Shown piece by piece: positions 25,538 through 34,488 of a stretch of DNA of 64,000 nt. Source of the stretch: Polyangiaceae bacterium (GTDB lineage Bacteria > Myxococcota_A > Polyangia > Polyangiales > Polyangiaceae); assembly GCA_019637265.1 (NCBI GenBank), contig JAHBVY010000001.1, forward strand, positions 1,054,001-1,118,000, written 5' to 3'. Position 1 is the stretch's first letter, and each line of letters begins with the position of its first letter. The translations under genes were made by a program, and so were the position numbers. The notes beneath the pieces are model-generated. The model was not told the DNA's origin and ran no database searches. It saw only the letters and a list, made by a program, of their open reading frames with translations.

Positions 25538-26674
25538 ATGATGCTACCGACCTCAAGCAGTATCCTCGCGGCGCTCGCCGCGCACCCGAGCCGCGACGCG
25601 TGGGCGGCGGCGGTGCGCGAGAGCGCGCTGAACGCCTACGCCACGCGCGAGCCGCGCCTCAGCCCCCCAGCGGCCGCGCCGAGCGCCGGCGCCGAGGGTT
25701 GGCAGACACCGTACGGTGATCTGACGGAGCTGCTCGGCCGCCCGCCCGTCACGGACACCGAGCGCTGGGCGCTGAGCGCCCTCCTGGCGCTCTCGCTCGC
25801 CTCGGACGCACGGCGGGCGGACACGGCGGACGCCCTGGCCTGGCTCGCGGCGCGCACCGATTTGGACGCGCTCAGCTTGCTCGACGAGGCGCTCGGTCAC
25901 GACGCGGAGGAGCTGTGGCAGCGCCTCGCGACGCTCGCGCGCGCCCCTCAGGAGTTCTCGCTGGGGCGCGGTGAGGCGCTGGCCGCCGCGGCAGCGCTGA
26001 GCCACAGCAAGAACCCAGCCGCGCAGCGCAGCGCGCAGGAGCTCGGCTCGCTCACGACGGACCCGCTCCTGCTCGCGGTGCTGGCTACGGGCAAGGAGGA
26101 GGGGCCCGCCGCGCTCCAAGGCGAGCTCACGGCGGCGCCGCGCCACCCGGCGCTCACGGCGCTGCTGGGGCTCACGGGGGTGCTCGCGGTGTGCTGGGTC
26201 GCGCGCTTGATCGGGCGCCTGGCGCTCGCCTACCGCCGCCCCGCGCGGGTCCGGCTGACGCACCAGGGCCTGCGCCTCGAGTACCGCACGGAGCTGCTCG
26301 GGCGGGTGCTGCGCGATCGCGAGGTGGTGGTGCCCATCGAGCAGCTCGCGGAGGTCACGCGGGAGGTGCGGTTCGCGCGCGCCGGACTGTACGCGGGGCT
26401 CGTGGCGCTCACCATCGGCATCTACGCAGGCGCGGGGCTGTTCATCGACGGGGTGCGCGTCCCCGGCGGGTCCTTCAGCTTGATTGGGCTGGCCGCGCTC
26501 TTGATCTTGGTGGGCTTGCTGCTGGATTTCGGGCTCAGCAGCCTGACTGACGGGATCCAGGGCAAGTGTCGGTTGGTGGTGAAGCCCCAGAAGGGGCCGC
26601 GGCTGTGCGTCGGCTCGCTGGATCCTCAGAGCGCCGACGCGATGCTGATGCAGCTGACCGCCGCGCGGCGCTAG
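25538..26674 (+). CDS. Membrane protein of unknown function
   Basis: 378 aa. Residues 1-195 are an Ala/Leu-rich helical domain of short repeats (WALSALLALSLASDARRADT). Three membrane segments follow: about 211-236 (ALLGLTGVLAVCWVARLIGR), 288-307 (YAGLVALTIGIYAGAGLFID) and 315-335 (SLIGLAALLILVGLLLDFGL). Between the first and second segments is a basic domain (RVRLTHQGLRLEYRTELLGR). The C-terminus ends in a short polar domain. No family was recognised. Its stop codon shares CTAG with the convergent gene's stop. Confidence 0.75.
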   Translation: MMLPTSSSILAALAAHPSRDAWAAAVRESALNAYATREPRLSPPAAAPSAGAEGWQTPYGDLTELLGRPPVTDTERWALSALLALSLASDARRADTADALAWLAARTDLDALSLLDEALGHDAEELWQRLATLARAPQEFSLGRGEALAAAAALSHSKNPAAQRSAQELGSLTTDPLLLAVLATGKEEGPAALQGELTAAPRHPALTALLGLTGVLAVCWVARLIGRLALAYRRPARVRLTHQGLRLEYRTELLGRVLRDREVVVPIEQLAEVTREVRFARAGLYAGLVALTIGIYAGAGLFIDGVRVPGGSFSLIGLAALLILVGLLLDFGLSSLTDGIQGKCRLVVKPQKGPRLCVGSLDPQSADAMLMQLTAARR

Positions 26675-28386
26675 CCAGCGTCGGAGGGCGCCGGGGCTTC
26701 GGCGGAGAGCGCCGGGGCGGGCCGCTCCTTGGGGGCTCGTGGCTCCTTGGGTGCGGAGGGCGCCGGGGCGGCGCCCGCCTCGGGGGGTGAGCCAGCGTCA
26801 GCTGGGCTGCCGGTGCCGGCGTCTCGGGCGGCGGCGTCCTTGGCGTCCTTGGCGCGGCGCTTGGCGGCTGCTTGGAGCTCCTTAGCGTAGTTAGCGATCG
26901 CCTCGAGCAGCGGCGTGAGCTGACTGCGGGTGGCCTCCACGCGACCCTCGATGCGGTCGCCGCGCGCGGTGAAGCGCACCGACTCCACCAGGCGCTGCTC
27001 ACTGCGCCCGAGCAGCTTGGCCAGCGGCCCCGGGAGCTTGATTTGGGTGACCGCGAGCACCGCCGTCTGCAGCTCGGCCGCGTGGCTGCGCGCGGCAGCG
27101 GCGCTCTCGTCCTGCGCCTCCAGGTGCGCGACCACCCCGCCCCCTTGCGTGGGCACCAGCCGCAGCCTCACCCACTTCAGGCTCTCCGGCACCTTGAACG
27201 GGATCCCGCGGAAGGCGCGGTGCGGCGTGCGCAGGAACACGCTCACCACCTCGTCACCTTCGGGGTTGGGGAACTTCAGGGTGCGCCCGTGCTTCTTCGC
27301 GGCGGCCTCGATGCCCGGCGGCCCCACCACGATGACGCCGCGCGCCGCCTGCACCAGCATCCGATCGGCGCCCTCCACCCGCGCCTTGGCGGTGGATTTG
27401 TCAGGCCAGCTACCTTGACTCGCGCGCACCAGCTTGTCCATCGCCGCGTGCACCCGCTCCTCCTTCAAGCGGTGCCCCAGGATGATCACGGCGTGGGACG
27501 AGTCGCGCAGCTGCGGTGCGGCGATCAGCAGCCGATCGAAGTCGCGAACCGGGTCGAGCCCCGCCACCTGAAAGAAGGCGCTCCACTGCTCGGCGGTGGC
27601 CAGCAGCTGCCCCAGCAGGGGGCCGCTCGGGTGACGACGGATCCGATCGCCGAACACGAGCAGCCGCACGTGAGCGTTCGCGTCGGCGACTTGCCCTGCC
27701 CCACCCGACAGCGCCACCGGATCACGGATCGTCTTCGAGCGCTCCCCAACCGGCGCTTCACCCGCGCTCGCGACCGCCCCCGCGTCCTGGGTTCGCTCGC
27801 CGGCGTCAGGCGGCCCGGCCTCGAGCGCGGCGGCGTCGGCGATCTCAGGCGCTACGTCCGGCGCACCCGCATCGGTGATCTCTGCGTTGGCAGCGCCTGC
27901 GTCGCGGGCTTCCAGCCAGGGCGCGCCTGCGTCGCGCCGAGGGCGCCGCAGCGACCAGCGCTCGGGCTCGTCCGGCTCGTCCTCGACGTCGTCGAGCGCG
28001 TCCTCGAACTCATCGTCGCTCAGCTCCTCGGCGGTGAGCGCCCCGTCCTCGCCGCCCGCTGCGAGCTCGTCGGGCGACGCGGGATCGCCCTGCTCCAGGG
28101 TCACTGGGATCCCCACCCAGGGGTCGAGGTCGAGCGGCTCATCCACCGGGTCGAGATCGATCCACGCGAGGAGCCCCGCCCAGGCGCCGAGCGGCGTCAG
28201 CGGCAGGTGCAGCAGCAGCGAGCCGAGCAGGGCGAGCCCGAGGACGCGCCTCCACGTGGGCCGCTGGCCACGCCACTCGGGTCTGAGAGCCACAGGGCCA
28301 ACCATACCCCGCCGCCCATTCGCGCGCCGATCGGTTCGCCGTGAGACGGGCGGGGCGCTCGGTCTTCCGGTCTTTTTAGGGCGCAT
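26671..28386 (-). CDS. Membrane-anchored protein with acidic/Asp-Ala linkers
   Basis: 571 aa from ATG 28386; ATG 28305 (MVGPVALRPEWRGQRPTWRR) is an alternative. After a basic N-terminus, one membrane segment (about 44-66, VLGLALLGSLLLHLPLTPLG) leads to an acidic region (about 100-155) and a linker with repeated DAG/AGAP units (150-215), a sign of a periplasm-spanning tether. The folded part (about 225-500) has VRLLVFGDRIRRHPSGPLLG and LIAAPQLRDSSHAVIILGHR. The C-terminal 60 residues are Ala/Pro/Asp-rich. TonB-like topology, but no TonB domain was recognised. Confidence 0.7.
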   Translation of the reverse strand: MRPKKTGRPSAPPVSRRTDRRANGRRGMVGPVALRPEWRGQRPTWRRVLGLALLGSLLLHLPLTPLGAWAGLLAWIDLDPVDEPLDLDPWVGIPVTLEQGDPASPDELAAGGEDGALTAEELSDDEFEDALDDVEDEPDEPERWSLRRPRRDAGAPWLEARDAGAANAEITDAGAPDVAPEIADAAALEAGPPDAGERTQDAGAVASAGEAPVGERSKTIRDPVALSGGAGQVADANAHVRLLVFGDRIRRHPSGPLLGQLLATAEQWSAFFQVAGLDPVRDFDRLLIAAPQLRDSSHAVIILGHRLKEERVHAAMDKLVRASQGSWPDKSTAKARVEGADRMLVQAARGVIVVGPPGIEAAAKKHGRTLKFPNPEGDEVVSVFLRTPHRAFRGIPFKVPESLKWVRLRLVPTQGGGVVAHLEAQDESAAAARSHAAELQTAVLAVTQIKLPGPLAKLLGRSEQRLVESVRFTARGDRIEGRVEATRSQLTPLLEAIANYAKELQAAAKRRAKDAKDAAARDAGTGSPADAGSPPEAGAAPAPSAPKEPRAPKERPAPALSAEAPAPSDAG

Positions 28387-28641
28387 GAGGCGCCCTCATG
28401 GGCGCGAGGGCTCGAAGACCTCGTCGCCCAAGCGCCTGGCACGGAGCTTGGAAAGCCGAGGAGGCCTCGAAGGGCACCCGACACGTCAGGTCACGGCTCG
28501 ACCAGGGACCTGCCAAACCCCCATAAAAACCAATAATTACCGCATGTTAGCTACCATGAGCTGGATCGGTCCGGGCCCTCGCCCAGGCGCTCACGGCCGA
28601 GAAGTGGCTTCACCTGGCCCCCTGTGAAAGAAAGACCCGTC
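28387..28641. other. Divergent intergenic region
   Basis: 255 nt between divergent genes. A C-rich repeat copy lies at 28511-28531. An unusually AT-rich run (ATAAAAACCAATAATTACCG at 28523-28542) is the likeliest place for promoters. Confidence 0.4.
28511..28531 (-). repeat. G-tract repeat, GGGGGTTTGGC type
   Basis: Minus strand reads TGGTTTTTATGGGGGTTTGGCA. One G-run is replaced by T/A, so it is a decayed copy. Confidence 0.6.
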
Positions 28642-30672
28642 ATGGCTCCGCATCGCACGCTCCACCCGGACCCCTCTCGGCGGCCCCGTGGCGCCCGCCT
28701 GCTCCCTCGCCACGCGAGCGCGTGCGGCGCGCCATTCAGCCCCTGGCGGCCCCGGGGGCTGGTCACCCTGGTGAGCCTCGCGGCGGGGACCTTCGCCTGC
28801 TCCCAAGCGGACGACGCGGAGACCGACCAGGCGCCCCCGGCACCAACTGCCTCCGCGCGCCCCAAGGCGGCGCCCGGCGCCGCGCCGGAGCTGCCACCCG
28901 AGCTCCAACCCACGGAGGAGGAGCTGGCCGCGGCGGACGCCGACCCGCCCGACGCCGCCCCCCCCGCGCCCTACACCGGCCCCTACTTCGCGGTGACCAA
29001 GATTGCGGTCGCCGTCTACAGCGAGCCGAAGTTCGATCAGAAGCTGAAGCTCGGTTACCTGCGCAACGGGGGGCGCTCGCCCGCCCTGGGTGAGCCCGTC
29101 AGCACCGCGAACTGTAGCGGCGGCTGGTACCAGCTGCGCGACCTCGGCTACGTGTGCGGCAATCAGGGCACCACGGACCTGAACCACCCCGAGGTCAAAT
29201 TCGCGATCAAGGCGCCCGACCTGGAGGAGGTGCTGCCCTACGTCTACGCGCGCAACGCGAAGAACGGCACGCCCCTTTATCGCTCCGTCCCCTCGCGCGA
29301 GCAGATGCTCCGCTACGAGCCCTACCTCGACCCCAAGAAGCAGGCCGAGGAGAAGGCGAAGGCCGAGCGCGCCAAGGCCGAAGAGAAGGCGAAGGCCGAG
29401 CAAGCCGCGCGCGCCAAGGCGGAGAAGGACAAGCCGAAGGACGGCGCTGAGGACAGCAAAGCTGACGATAAGGGCACCTCGAGGTCGGCCAGCAAAGCCG
29501 CGGACGCGGGCGCGCCGAAGGGCGACGCGGGGCGCAAGTCGTCAGGGGAGCAAACGGGTGACCCAGGCGACAAGGCCCCTGGCGAGAGGCCCGTGGCCAA
29601 GGGGGACGCCGGAGCGGACCGCGCGGGTGGATCCCACGCCGCCAAGCAGCCGAGCGGCGGCGACACCGTGAGCGCGGCGGCGCAGCCGAGCGACCTCTTG
29701 CCCCAGGTCGCGGGCGACGAGGCGGACGCCGGCGCGCCGGACGTCCCCTGGTGGCAGCAAGCAGATGCCAAGGACAGGCTGCACGAGATCACGCTCGAGA
29801 AGCTGGAGGCCGAGAGCGACGGCATCCTCGCGCGCCGCATGGTGGCCGGCTTCTACGTCGCGGTGGACAAGACCTTCAATTGGAACGGCCGCACTTGGTA
29901 CAAGACCACCAAGGGGCTGGTGGCGCCGGCCGAGCGCTTCTGGCAGACGGCGGGCTCGAAGTTCCAAGGCGTGGAGCTGGGCACCAAGTACCAGCTCCCC
30001 GTCGCCTGGGCGTACGGCGGCAACAAGACGGCCCCAACCTACAGCGTGGACCCAGAGAAGGGCTCCGTGAGCCCGAAGGGGCGCGTGAACCGCTTCGAGG
30101 CGCTGCAGCTCAGCGGGCGCACGGCGGAGGTCAAGGGCACGAACTACAGCGAGTTGGCGGACGGCAGCTGGGTGAAGAACATCCACGTGCGCGTGACGAA
30201 GCCCGGCGATCTACCCAAGGACCTCGCGCCGGAGGAGCGCTGGATCGACGTGAACGTCAGCCAGCAGACGCTGGTGGTGTACCAGGGGACGCGCCCCATC
30301 TACGCCACCATTGTTTCCACAGGGAAAAGTTCCAACGTGCGCGCGAAGGATCACAGCACGCCGCTCGGTGAGTGGCGGGTGCGTGAGAAGCACGTCACCA
30401 CCACGATGGATGGCGACGGCACCGCCGCGGGCGACCTCCCCTACTCCATCGAGGACGTGCCCTACGTCCTCTACTACCAGGGCTCCTACGCCATCCACGG
30501 CGCGTTCTGGCACACGAACTTCGGCGTCAAGATGAGCCACGGCTGCGTCAACCTCGCGCCACTCGATGCCAAGTGGGTGTTCATGTACGCCGACCCGCAG
30601 ATCCCCGAAGGCTGGCACGGCGCCTGGTCCACACCCGAGCGCCCCGGGAGCCGGATCCGCGTCCACGACTAG
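28642..30672 (+). CDS. L,D-transpeptidase (YkuD) lipoprotein
   Basis: 676 aa. Enzymes of this family make 3-3 peptide cross-links in peptidoglycan or attach proteins to it. The start ATG 28642 is preferred to GTG 28624. A basic N-terminus and signal RGLVTLVSLAAGTFAC give a lipoprotein. An SH3-like segment (about 105-165) is followed by a Lys/Glu/Ala-rich low-complexity spacer (about 230-370). The catalytic YkuD domain occupies about 530-676: VSTGKSSNVRAKDHSTPLGE, IHGAFWHTNFG and MSHGCVNL, with catalytic Cys near 635 and His in IHGAFWH. The VSTGK codons (30311-30330) are AT-rich and contain a TTTCC-N4-GGAAA palindrome. Confidence 0.93.
   Translation: MAPHRTLHPDPSRRPRGARLLPRHASACGAPFSPWRPRGLVTLVSLAAGTFACSQADDAETDQAPPAPTASARPKAAPGAAPELPPELQPTEEELAAADADPPDAAPPAPYTGPYFAVTKIAVAVYSEPKFDQKLKLGYLRNGGRSPALGEPVSTANCSGGWYQLRDLGYVCGNQGTTDLNHPEVKFAIKAPDLEEVLPYVYARNAKNGTPLYRSVPSREQMLRYEPYLDPKKQAEEKAKAERAKAEEKAKAEQAARAKAEKDKPKDGAEDSKADDKGTSRSASKAADAGAPKGDAGRKSSGEQTGDPGDKAPGERPVAKGDAGADRAGGSHAAKQPSGGDTVSAAAQPSDLLPQVAGDEADAGAPDVPWWQQADAKDRLHEITLEKLEAESDGILARRMVAGFYVAVDKTFNWNGRTWYKTTKGLVAPAERFWQTAGSKFQGVELGTKYQLPVAWAYGGNKTAPTYSVDPEKGSVSPKGRVNRFEALQLSGRTAEVKGTNYSELADGSWVKNIHVRVTKPGDLPKDLAPEERWIDVNVSQQTLVVYQGTRPIYATIVSTGKSSNVRAKDHSTPLGEWRVREKHVTTTMDGDGTAAGDLPYSIEDVPYVLYYQGSYAIHGAFWHTNFGVKMSHGCVNLAPLDAKWVFMYADPQIPEGWHGAWSTPERPGSRIRVHD
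30314..30327. promoter_or_regulatory. TTTCC-N4-GGAAA palindrome
   Basis: TTTCCACAGGGAAA within the L,D-transpeptidase gene, using codons (gtt, aca, aaa, agt) unlike its neighbours. One of five copies. Confidence 0.4.
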
Positions 30673-30706
30673 AGCGCTCCCAGCGGGTGGCGGCTTGACT
30701 CGCGTG

Positions 30707-31738
30707 ATGGCCCGGACCATCAAGCCCCCCCTGCTTATGGATCAGTTCTCTGCACACCTCGATCGCGGTTGGGATCTCATCTCGCGCGGCGACGCGCAGG
30801 GCGCCGAGCAGAGCGCCCGGCGCGCGCTCGAGCTCGATGCTCAGTCGCCCGAGGCATACAACCTGCTCGGCTTCGCCTGCACGCTGCACGGCGAGTTCGA
30901 GGAGGCGGTGGAGCACTATCGGCAGGCGGTGGCGCTCGACGACAGCTACCTGGAGGCGCTGCTCAACGCCGCGGAGGTGTACCTCCACCCCCTGGGCGAC
31001 TTCGAAGAGGCGGTGGCGCTGTGCGACCAAGCGCTCGAGTACGCCGAGAACGACGAGGAGACGCTGGACGCGTTGCTGCTCAAGTTCGACGCCCTGCTCG
31101 GCATGAACGAGCTGGATGAGGCGCGCGCGCTGTGCGCGCAGCTGCCCTCGGGGCCGTTCGAGAACCCGCTGCACCAGTTCTTGATCGGCCGCGCGCTCCA
31201 GGAGATCGGTGAGCCGAAGCGCGCCGCGGAGCTGCTCGAGGAGGCGGTGCGCGCGCAGCCTCAGAACCCCGAGGCCTTCCACTACCTGGGGATGGCGCGC
31301 GAAGAGCTGGGCGACCCGCGCCAGGCCACGGAGGCCTTCCTCAAGGTGCGCGCGCTGGATCTGGAGCTGCCGGCGCCCCCCTGGGCTTACACCCAAGAGA
31401 CCTTCCGGCGCCAGGTGGTGGCGCTGGTGGAGGGCCTGCCCGATCGCCTGCGCGCCTACGTGCACCCGAAGGAGCTCTACATCGGGGACGTGCCGGGCGT
31501 GGAGCTGATCGTGGACGGCGTGGATCCGCGCGCCGCCCTGTGCCTGACCCCGCTCGGCCCGGAGCGCACCGACACGCGGCTGTTCGTGTACCAGCGCAAC
31601 GTGGAGCGCCTGGCGGGCAGCCTGGATCAGGTGGAGTCCGTGCTGCTCGAGGCGATCACCCATGAGGTCGAGGAGCTCTACCTGAGCCCCGACTCCCCGC
31701 TGTTCAGCAAGGACCCCAAGTTTCCCCGGGGACATTAG
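30707..31738 (+). CDS. TPR protein with zincin-like C-terminal domain (HExxE)
   Basis: 343 aa from ATG 30707; ATG 30737 is an alternative. The N-terminal half is five or six TPR units (GAEQSARRALELDAQSPEAY, AVEHYRQAVALDDSYLEALL, RAAELLEEAVRAQPQNPEAF). The C-terminal about 130 residues resemble the metallopeptidase family with the motif HEIGHH: LYIGDVPGVELIVDGVDP, TRLFVYQRNVERLAG and LEAITHEVEELY. Here the motif is HEVEE, so the second His is replaced by Glu. The protein may be an inactive or altered member. It starts 35 nt after the L,D-transpeptidase gene. Confidence 0.82.
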   Translation: MARTIKPPLLMDQFSAHLDRGWDLISRGDAQGAEQSARRALELDAQSPEAYNLLGFACTLHGEFEEAVEHYRQAVALDDSYLEALLNAAEVYLHPLGDFEEAVALCDQALEYAENDEETLDALLLKFDALLGMNELDEARALCAQLPSGPFENPLHQFLIGRALQEIGEPKRAAELLEEAVRAQPQNPEAFHYLGMAREELGDPRQATEAFLKVRALDLELPAPPWAYTQETFRRQVVALVEGLPDRLRAYVHPKELYIGDVPGVELIVDGVDPRAALCLTPLGPERTDTRLFVYQRNVERLAGSLDQVESVLLEAITHEVEELYLSPDSPLFSKDPKFPRGH

Positions 31739-31769
31739 CCGAGCGGTCGCTGGACGCTGGGCTACCTAT

Positions 31770-31783
31770 TTTCCACAAGGAAA
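31770..31783. promoter_or_regulatory. TTTCC-N4-GGAAA palindrome
   Basis: TTTTCCACAAGGAAAA (6-nt arms) in the gap between convergent genes, 31 nt after the TPR/zincin stop. One of five copies. Confidence 0.5.
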
Positions 31784-31835
31784 ACTAGCCAGACCTGGCA
31801 GCTACGCGAGCGCCGGCGCGGCGCCCAGCGTAAAG

Positions 31836-31849
31836 TTTCCCCACGGAAA
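31836..31849. promoter_or_regulatory. TTTCC-N4-GGAAA palindrome
   Basis: GTTTCCCCACGGAAAC (6-nt arms), 65 nt from the previous copy and touching the stop codon of the GbsR-type regulator gene. Confidence 0.5.
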
Positions 31850-32437
31850 CTAGCGCTCCGCGCTAGCCTCTTCGCCCTCTGAGGCGAGCTCCAGGCGGCT
31901 CAGCGGCTCGGCGTTCACCTGCGCGGTGGAGACGAGCGAGCGGAGCAGCTGCTCACCGAGCCGCGCCACCCCGAGCAGCGCCACCACCCGCGAGCGCTGG
32001 AGCTCCGCGCGCGCGCGCGCCTCCTCTTCCTCGGCGCCGAGCTGCGACTCGAGCGCCGAGAGCGCCTGCTCCAGCACCTCGATGGCGTGGCGGATCTCAC
32101 CGCCTTCGCGCTCGGCGAACACGCGCGACACCATCTTCCAGATCTGCACCTCCGCCGCGTAGTAGTCGCGGCGCTCACCTGGCACCCACACCCGCCGCAC
32201 CACCCCCCAGCGCAGCAGCTCGCTCAGCGTCATGCTGACGGCGCCCGCCGAGAGCTGCAGCGTGTCCTTCAAATCCTGCGCCGAGAGCGGGTGCGGCGCG
32301 AGGTACAGCACCGCCCACACGCGCCCCATGTTGCGCTTGAACCCCCAGAACTCCATCAGCCGCCCCACCAGCTCACTCACGAGCACCTCGCTCGGCCACA
32401 GGCTGTGGCGCGCTTCAGGCTCGGCGCGGCCCGTCAC
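31850..32437 (-). CDS. GbsR/MarR-type transcriptional regulator
   Basis: 195 aa, GTG start at 32437, one nt after the stop of the polyprenyl synthase gene. It has a winged-helix domain (about 15-110): LVGRLMEFWGFKRNMGRVWA, LYLAPHPLSAQDLKDTLQLS and GAVSMTLSELLRWGVVRRVW. This is the GbsR pattern (choline/betaine regulators and relatives) rather than classical MarR. A helical dimerisation region with an acidic patch follows (QLGAEEEEARARAELQ). The ligand is unknown. It is co-transcribed with an isoprenoid gene, and two palindromes lie just beyond its 3' end. Confidence 0.85.
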   Translation of the reverse strand: MTGRAEPEARHSLWPSEVLVSELVGRLMEFWGFKRNMGRVWAVLYLAPHPLSAQDLKDTLQLSAGAVSMTLSELLRWGVVRRVWVPGERRDYYAAEVQIWKMVSRVFAEREGGEIRHAIEVLEQALSALESQLGAEEEEARARAELQRSRVVALLGVARLGEQLLRSLVSTAQVNAEPLSRLELASEGEEASAER

Positions 32438-32438
32438 C

Positions 32439-33479
32439 TCACACCCTCCGCGCCGTGAGCTGGCGCGCCAGCGCGTCGAGCAAGCCGCGCGCGGGTGAAG
32501 CGGGCACCTCCGCCAAGGCGCTCAGCGCGCGCTCGGTGACTTCGTCAGCCCGACGCCTCACTTCGTCGCAAGCGCCCGACTCGAGCACCCGGCGCCGCAC
32601 CTCGTCCATTTGCTCGAGCCGCCCCGCGTGGATCCCAGTGAGCAGCGGCGCGAGCCGTGGATCGCGCTCCGCCGCCACCACCAGGGGTAAGGTGAGCTTC
32701 CCTTCGCGCAGATCGGCGAGCAGCGTCTTGCCCGTCTCCTCGCTGGTGTAGTCGAGGGCGTCGTCCACCAGCTGAAACGCCACCCCGATCCCCTCACCAA
32801 AGGCCCCGAGCCGCGCCTCATCCGCGGGCGAGGCGCCGCCCACCCGCGCCCCGAGCCGCGTCGCCCAACTAAACAGAGAGGCTGTCTTACCGCGCAGCAC
32901 GGCGTCGTAAGTCTCCAGGCTCAAATCCAGCTCGCGGCGTCCGCGCAGCTGAATGATCTCACCGCCCACCAGGCTCCCCAGCGTTTGAATCAAATCAGCC
33001 AGCGCGCTCGGCAGGGCCTGCTCAGTGAGCCGCAGCGCGTGCACCAGGAGCAAGTCGCCCGCGAGCACGCTCACCGCGTTGCCGTGCACGCGCCTCGCGG
33101 TGGGCGCACCGCGACGCTCATCGCCCTCGTCCACCACGTCGTCGTGGAGCAGGGTCGCCGAGTGGATCAGCTCGGCCACCACCGCCAGCGCGCGCGCCGT
33201 CGAGGTCACCTCACCGAAGCACGCCGCGCTCAAGAGCAGCACCGTCGGCCTCACCCGCTTGCCGCCTCGCAGCACCAAGTGCTGCGCCGCCTCGGTGCCG
33301 GGGGCCGGCCCCTCCGCGCTCACCCGCGCGAGCAGCGCCTCCACCTCCCGCAGCTCATCACCCACCAGCGCCTGCACCGAGGCCAGGCGCTCTCGAAGCC
33401 GCGCCCCCTCCTCGCCCTCGAGGCTGCTGGCGGCGTCAGACAGGGGCGAAAGCCCAACCGGGAGGGGTGCGACGTTCAT
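32439..33479 (-). CDS. Polyprenyl diphosphate synthase
   Basis: 346 aa. It elongates isoprenyl diphosphates for quinone or carrier-lipid synthesis. First aspartate-rich motif LLHDDVVDEGDERRG (DDxxD), second AFQLVDDALDYTSEETGK (DDxxD), plus GGKRVRPTVLLLSA and GKTASLFSWAT. The chain length (IspB octaprenyl-like or shorter) cannot be set from sequence alone. ATG 33479 has TATAGA 5 nt upstream and no ribosome binding site, so the transcript may be leaderless. The regulator gene follows immediately. Confidence 0.93.
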   Translation of the reverse strand: MNVAPLPVGLSPLSDAASSLEGEEGARLRERLASVQALVGDELREVEALLARVSAEGPAPGTEAAQHLVLRGGKRVRPTVLLLSAACFGEVTSTARALAVVAELIHSATLLHDDVVDEGDERRGAPTARRVHGNAVSVLAGDLLLVHALRLTEQALPSALADLIQTLGSLVGGEIIQLRGRRELDLSLETYDAVLRGKTASLFSWATRLGARVGGASPADEARLGAFGEGIGVAFQLVDDALDYTSEETGKTLLADLREGKLTLPLVVAAERDPRLAPLLTGIHAGRLEQMDEVRRRVLESGACDEVRRRADEVTERALSALAEVPASPARGLLDALARQLTARRV

Positions 33480-33484
33480 CGGTT

Positions 33485-33490
33485 TCTATA
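33485..33490 (-). promoter_or_regulatory. Candidate -10 box for a leaderless start
   Basis: TATAGA, 5 nt upstream of the ATG of the polyprenyl synthase gene, with no Shine-Dalgarno sequence between. Confidence 0.35.
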
Positions 33491-33591
33491 GTTTCAAACA
33501 GACGTGAAGCTTAGGCCGCCGCCCCGGGTGGGTCAATGGACGCCGCGACATCTCCCGCCGTGATGGACGTCGGTCCATTGGGCTTCAAAAC

Positions 33592-33612
33592 AAGGGTTTG
33601 GGGGGGTTTGGC
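33592..33612 (+). repeat. G-tract repeat, GGGGGTTTGGC type
   Basis: AAGGGTTTGGGGGGGTTTGGCC between divergent genes. Confidence 0.65.
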
Positions 33613-33732
33613 CTCTGACACGGCCGCCGCAAGGGCGCCTTCGCAGAGCGCTGAGCTCAGTCAGGCTCGACGCGGTGCTCGGGAGCTGCCTGAGCAGCAT
33701 CGACAATCCGCGAGGCTCCTGGCAGCGCGTGG

Positions 33733-33738
33733 TATAGC
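33733..33738 (+). promoter_or_regulatory. Candidate -10 box for a leaderless start
   Basis: TATAGC 6 nt upstream of GTG 33745. No Shine-Dalgarno sequence lies between the box and the start codon. Confidence 0.4.
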
Positions 33739-33744
33739 GACCGG

Positions 33745-34194
33745 GTGGCTCAACCTTCAGCCCCCGCAGCGAAGGCCAGTCGGCTCGAGCGGCGGCGCCG
33801 CTTGGGGCGCCGCGTCGCGCTCGCGGTGTTCGGGCTCACGGTGAGCAGCTTCATCGCCGCCTGCGCGATCCAGATCATGGTGTACGTGTTCTCCCCGGAG
33901 GAGGGCGCCGAGGCCGCGAGCTGTGAGCGAGGGCTCGCGGAGCTGGCTCAGGGCGTGCGGCGGGCCCGAGCGGCCGCGGCCGAAGAGGCTCAGGGGGAGC
34001 GCGCCGCGCTCAAGATTTTCCGAGAGAATTTGAGCGGTTGGAACAAGCGCGCCAGCGTGGAGCGGCTGTGTCAGGGGGACGCGGCGGCGCTCGCCAAGCT
34101 GACGACCATCGACCGGCTGCGCTACGCGGAGGAGCACGCGGTCAGGTACGAAGCCGCCGGCGGCGTGGCGGCGCTGCGCCGGCGCGTGCACTGA
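33745..34194 (+). CDS. Single-pass membrane hypothetical protein
   Basis: 149 aa, GTG start. After a basic N-terminus (ASRLERRRRLGRR), one membrane segment (about 27-50, VALAVFGLTVSSFIAACAIQ) leads to a roughly 95-residue Arg/Ala/Glu-rich helical domain (LAELAQGVRRARAAAAEEAQ). No family was recognised. It lies between two G-tract repeats. Confidence 0.65.
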   Translation: MAQPSAPAAKASRLERRRRLGRRVALAVFGLTVSSFIAACAIQIMVYVFSPEEGAEAASCERGLAELAQGVRRARAAAAEEAQGERAALKIFRENLSGWNKRASVERLCQGDAAALAKLTTIDRLRYAEEHAVRYEAAGGVAALRRRVH

Positions 34195-34281
34195 CTCGCC
34201 AGCGCTCCACGGCGCGCCCAGTCGACCTGCCATGCAGGGCCTGCGTGACGGTGACTGGGACAGCGCGCCGCGGCGCGGTGC

Positions 34282-34302
34282 AGGCAAACCCCCAAAACCC
34301 GG
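34282..34302 (-). repeat. G-tract repeat, GGGGGTTTGCC type
   Basis: Minus strand GGGTTTTGGGGGTTTGCCTG in the gap before the helicase gene. Confidence 0.65.
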
Positions 34303-34488
34303 GCCGCGCGAGGGTGATCTGGCCGTGGCTCGAGCGCCGAAGCCCCGTGCAAGTGATACTGGCGGCCCGCGTGCTGGGTGAGCTTCCCCCTGCGTCCATC
34401 GAGGAGGCCGCAAACCCGCCACGAAACCGAGCATTTCTCCGCTAGCTCCGTTGTGAGGCGTGGCGGCGGCGACTAAGCTCCGCCCGCC

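Noticed and set aside
26872-28344. 490-codon plus-strand frame
   Set aside because: Antisense to the membrane-anchored protein at 26671-28386, with no signal, motif or start context.
31719-31733. AGTTTCCCCGGGGAC near the TPR/zincin stop as a sixth TTTCC site
   Set aside because: The right arm is GGGGA rather than GGAAA and there is no 4-nt spacer.
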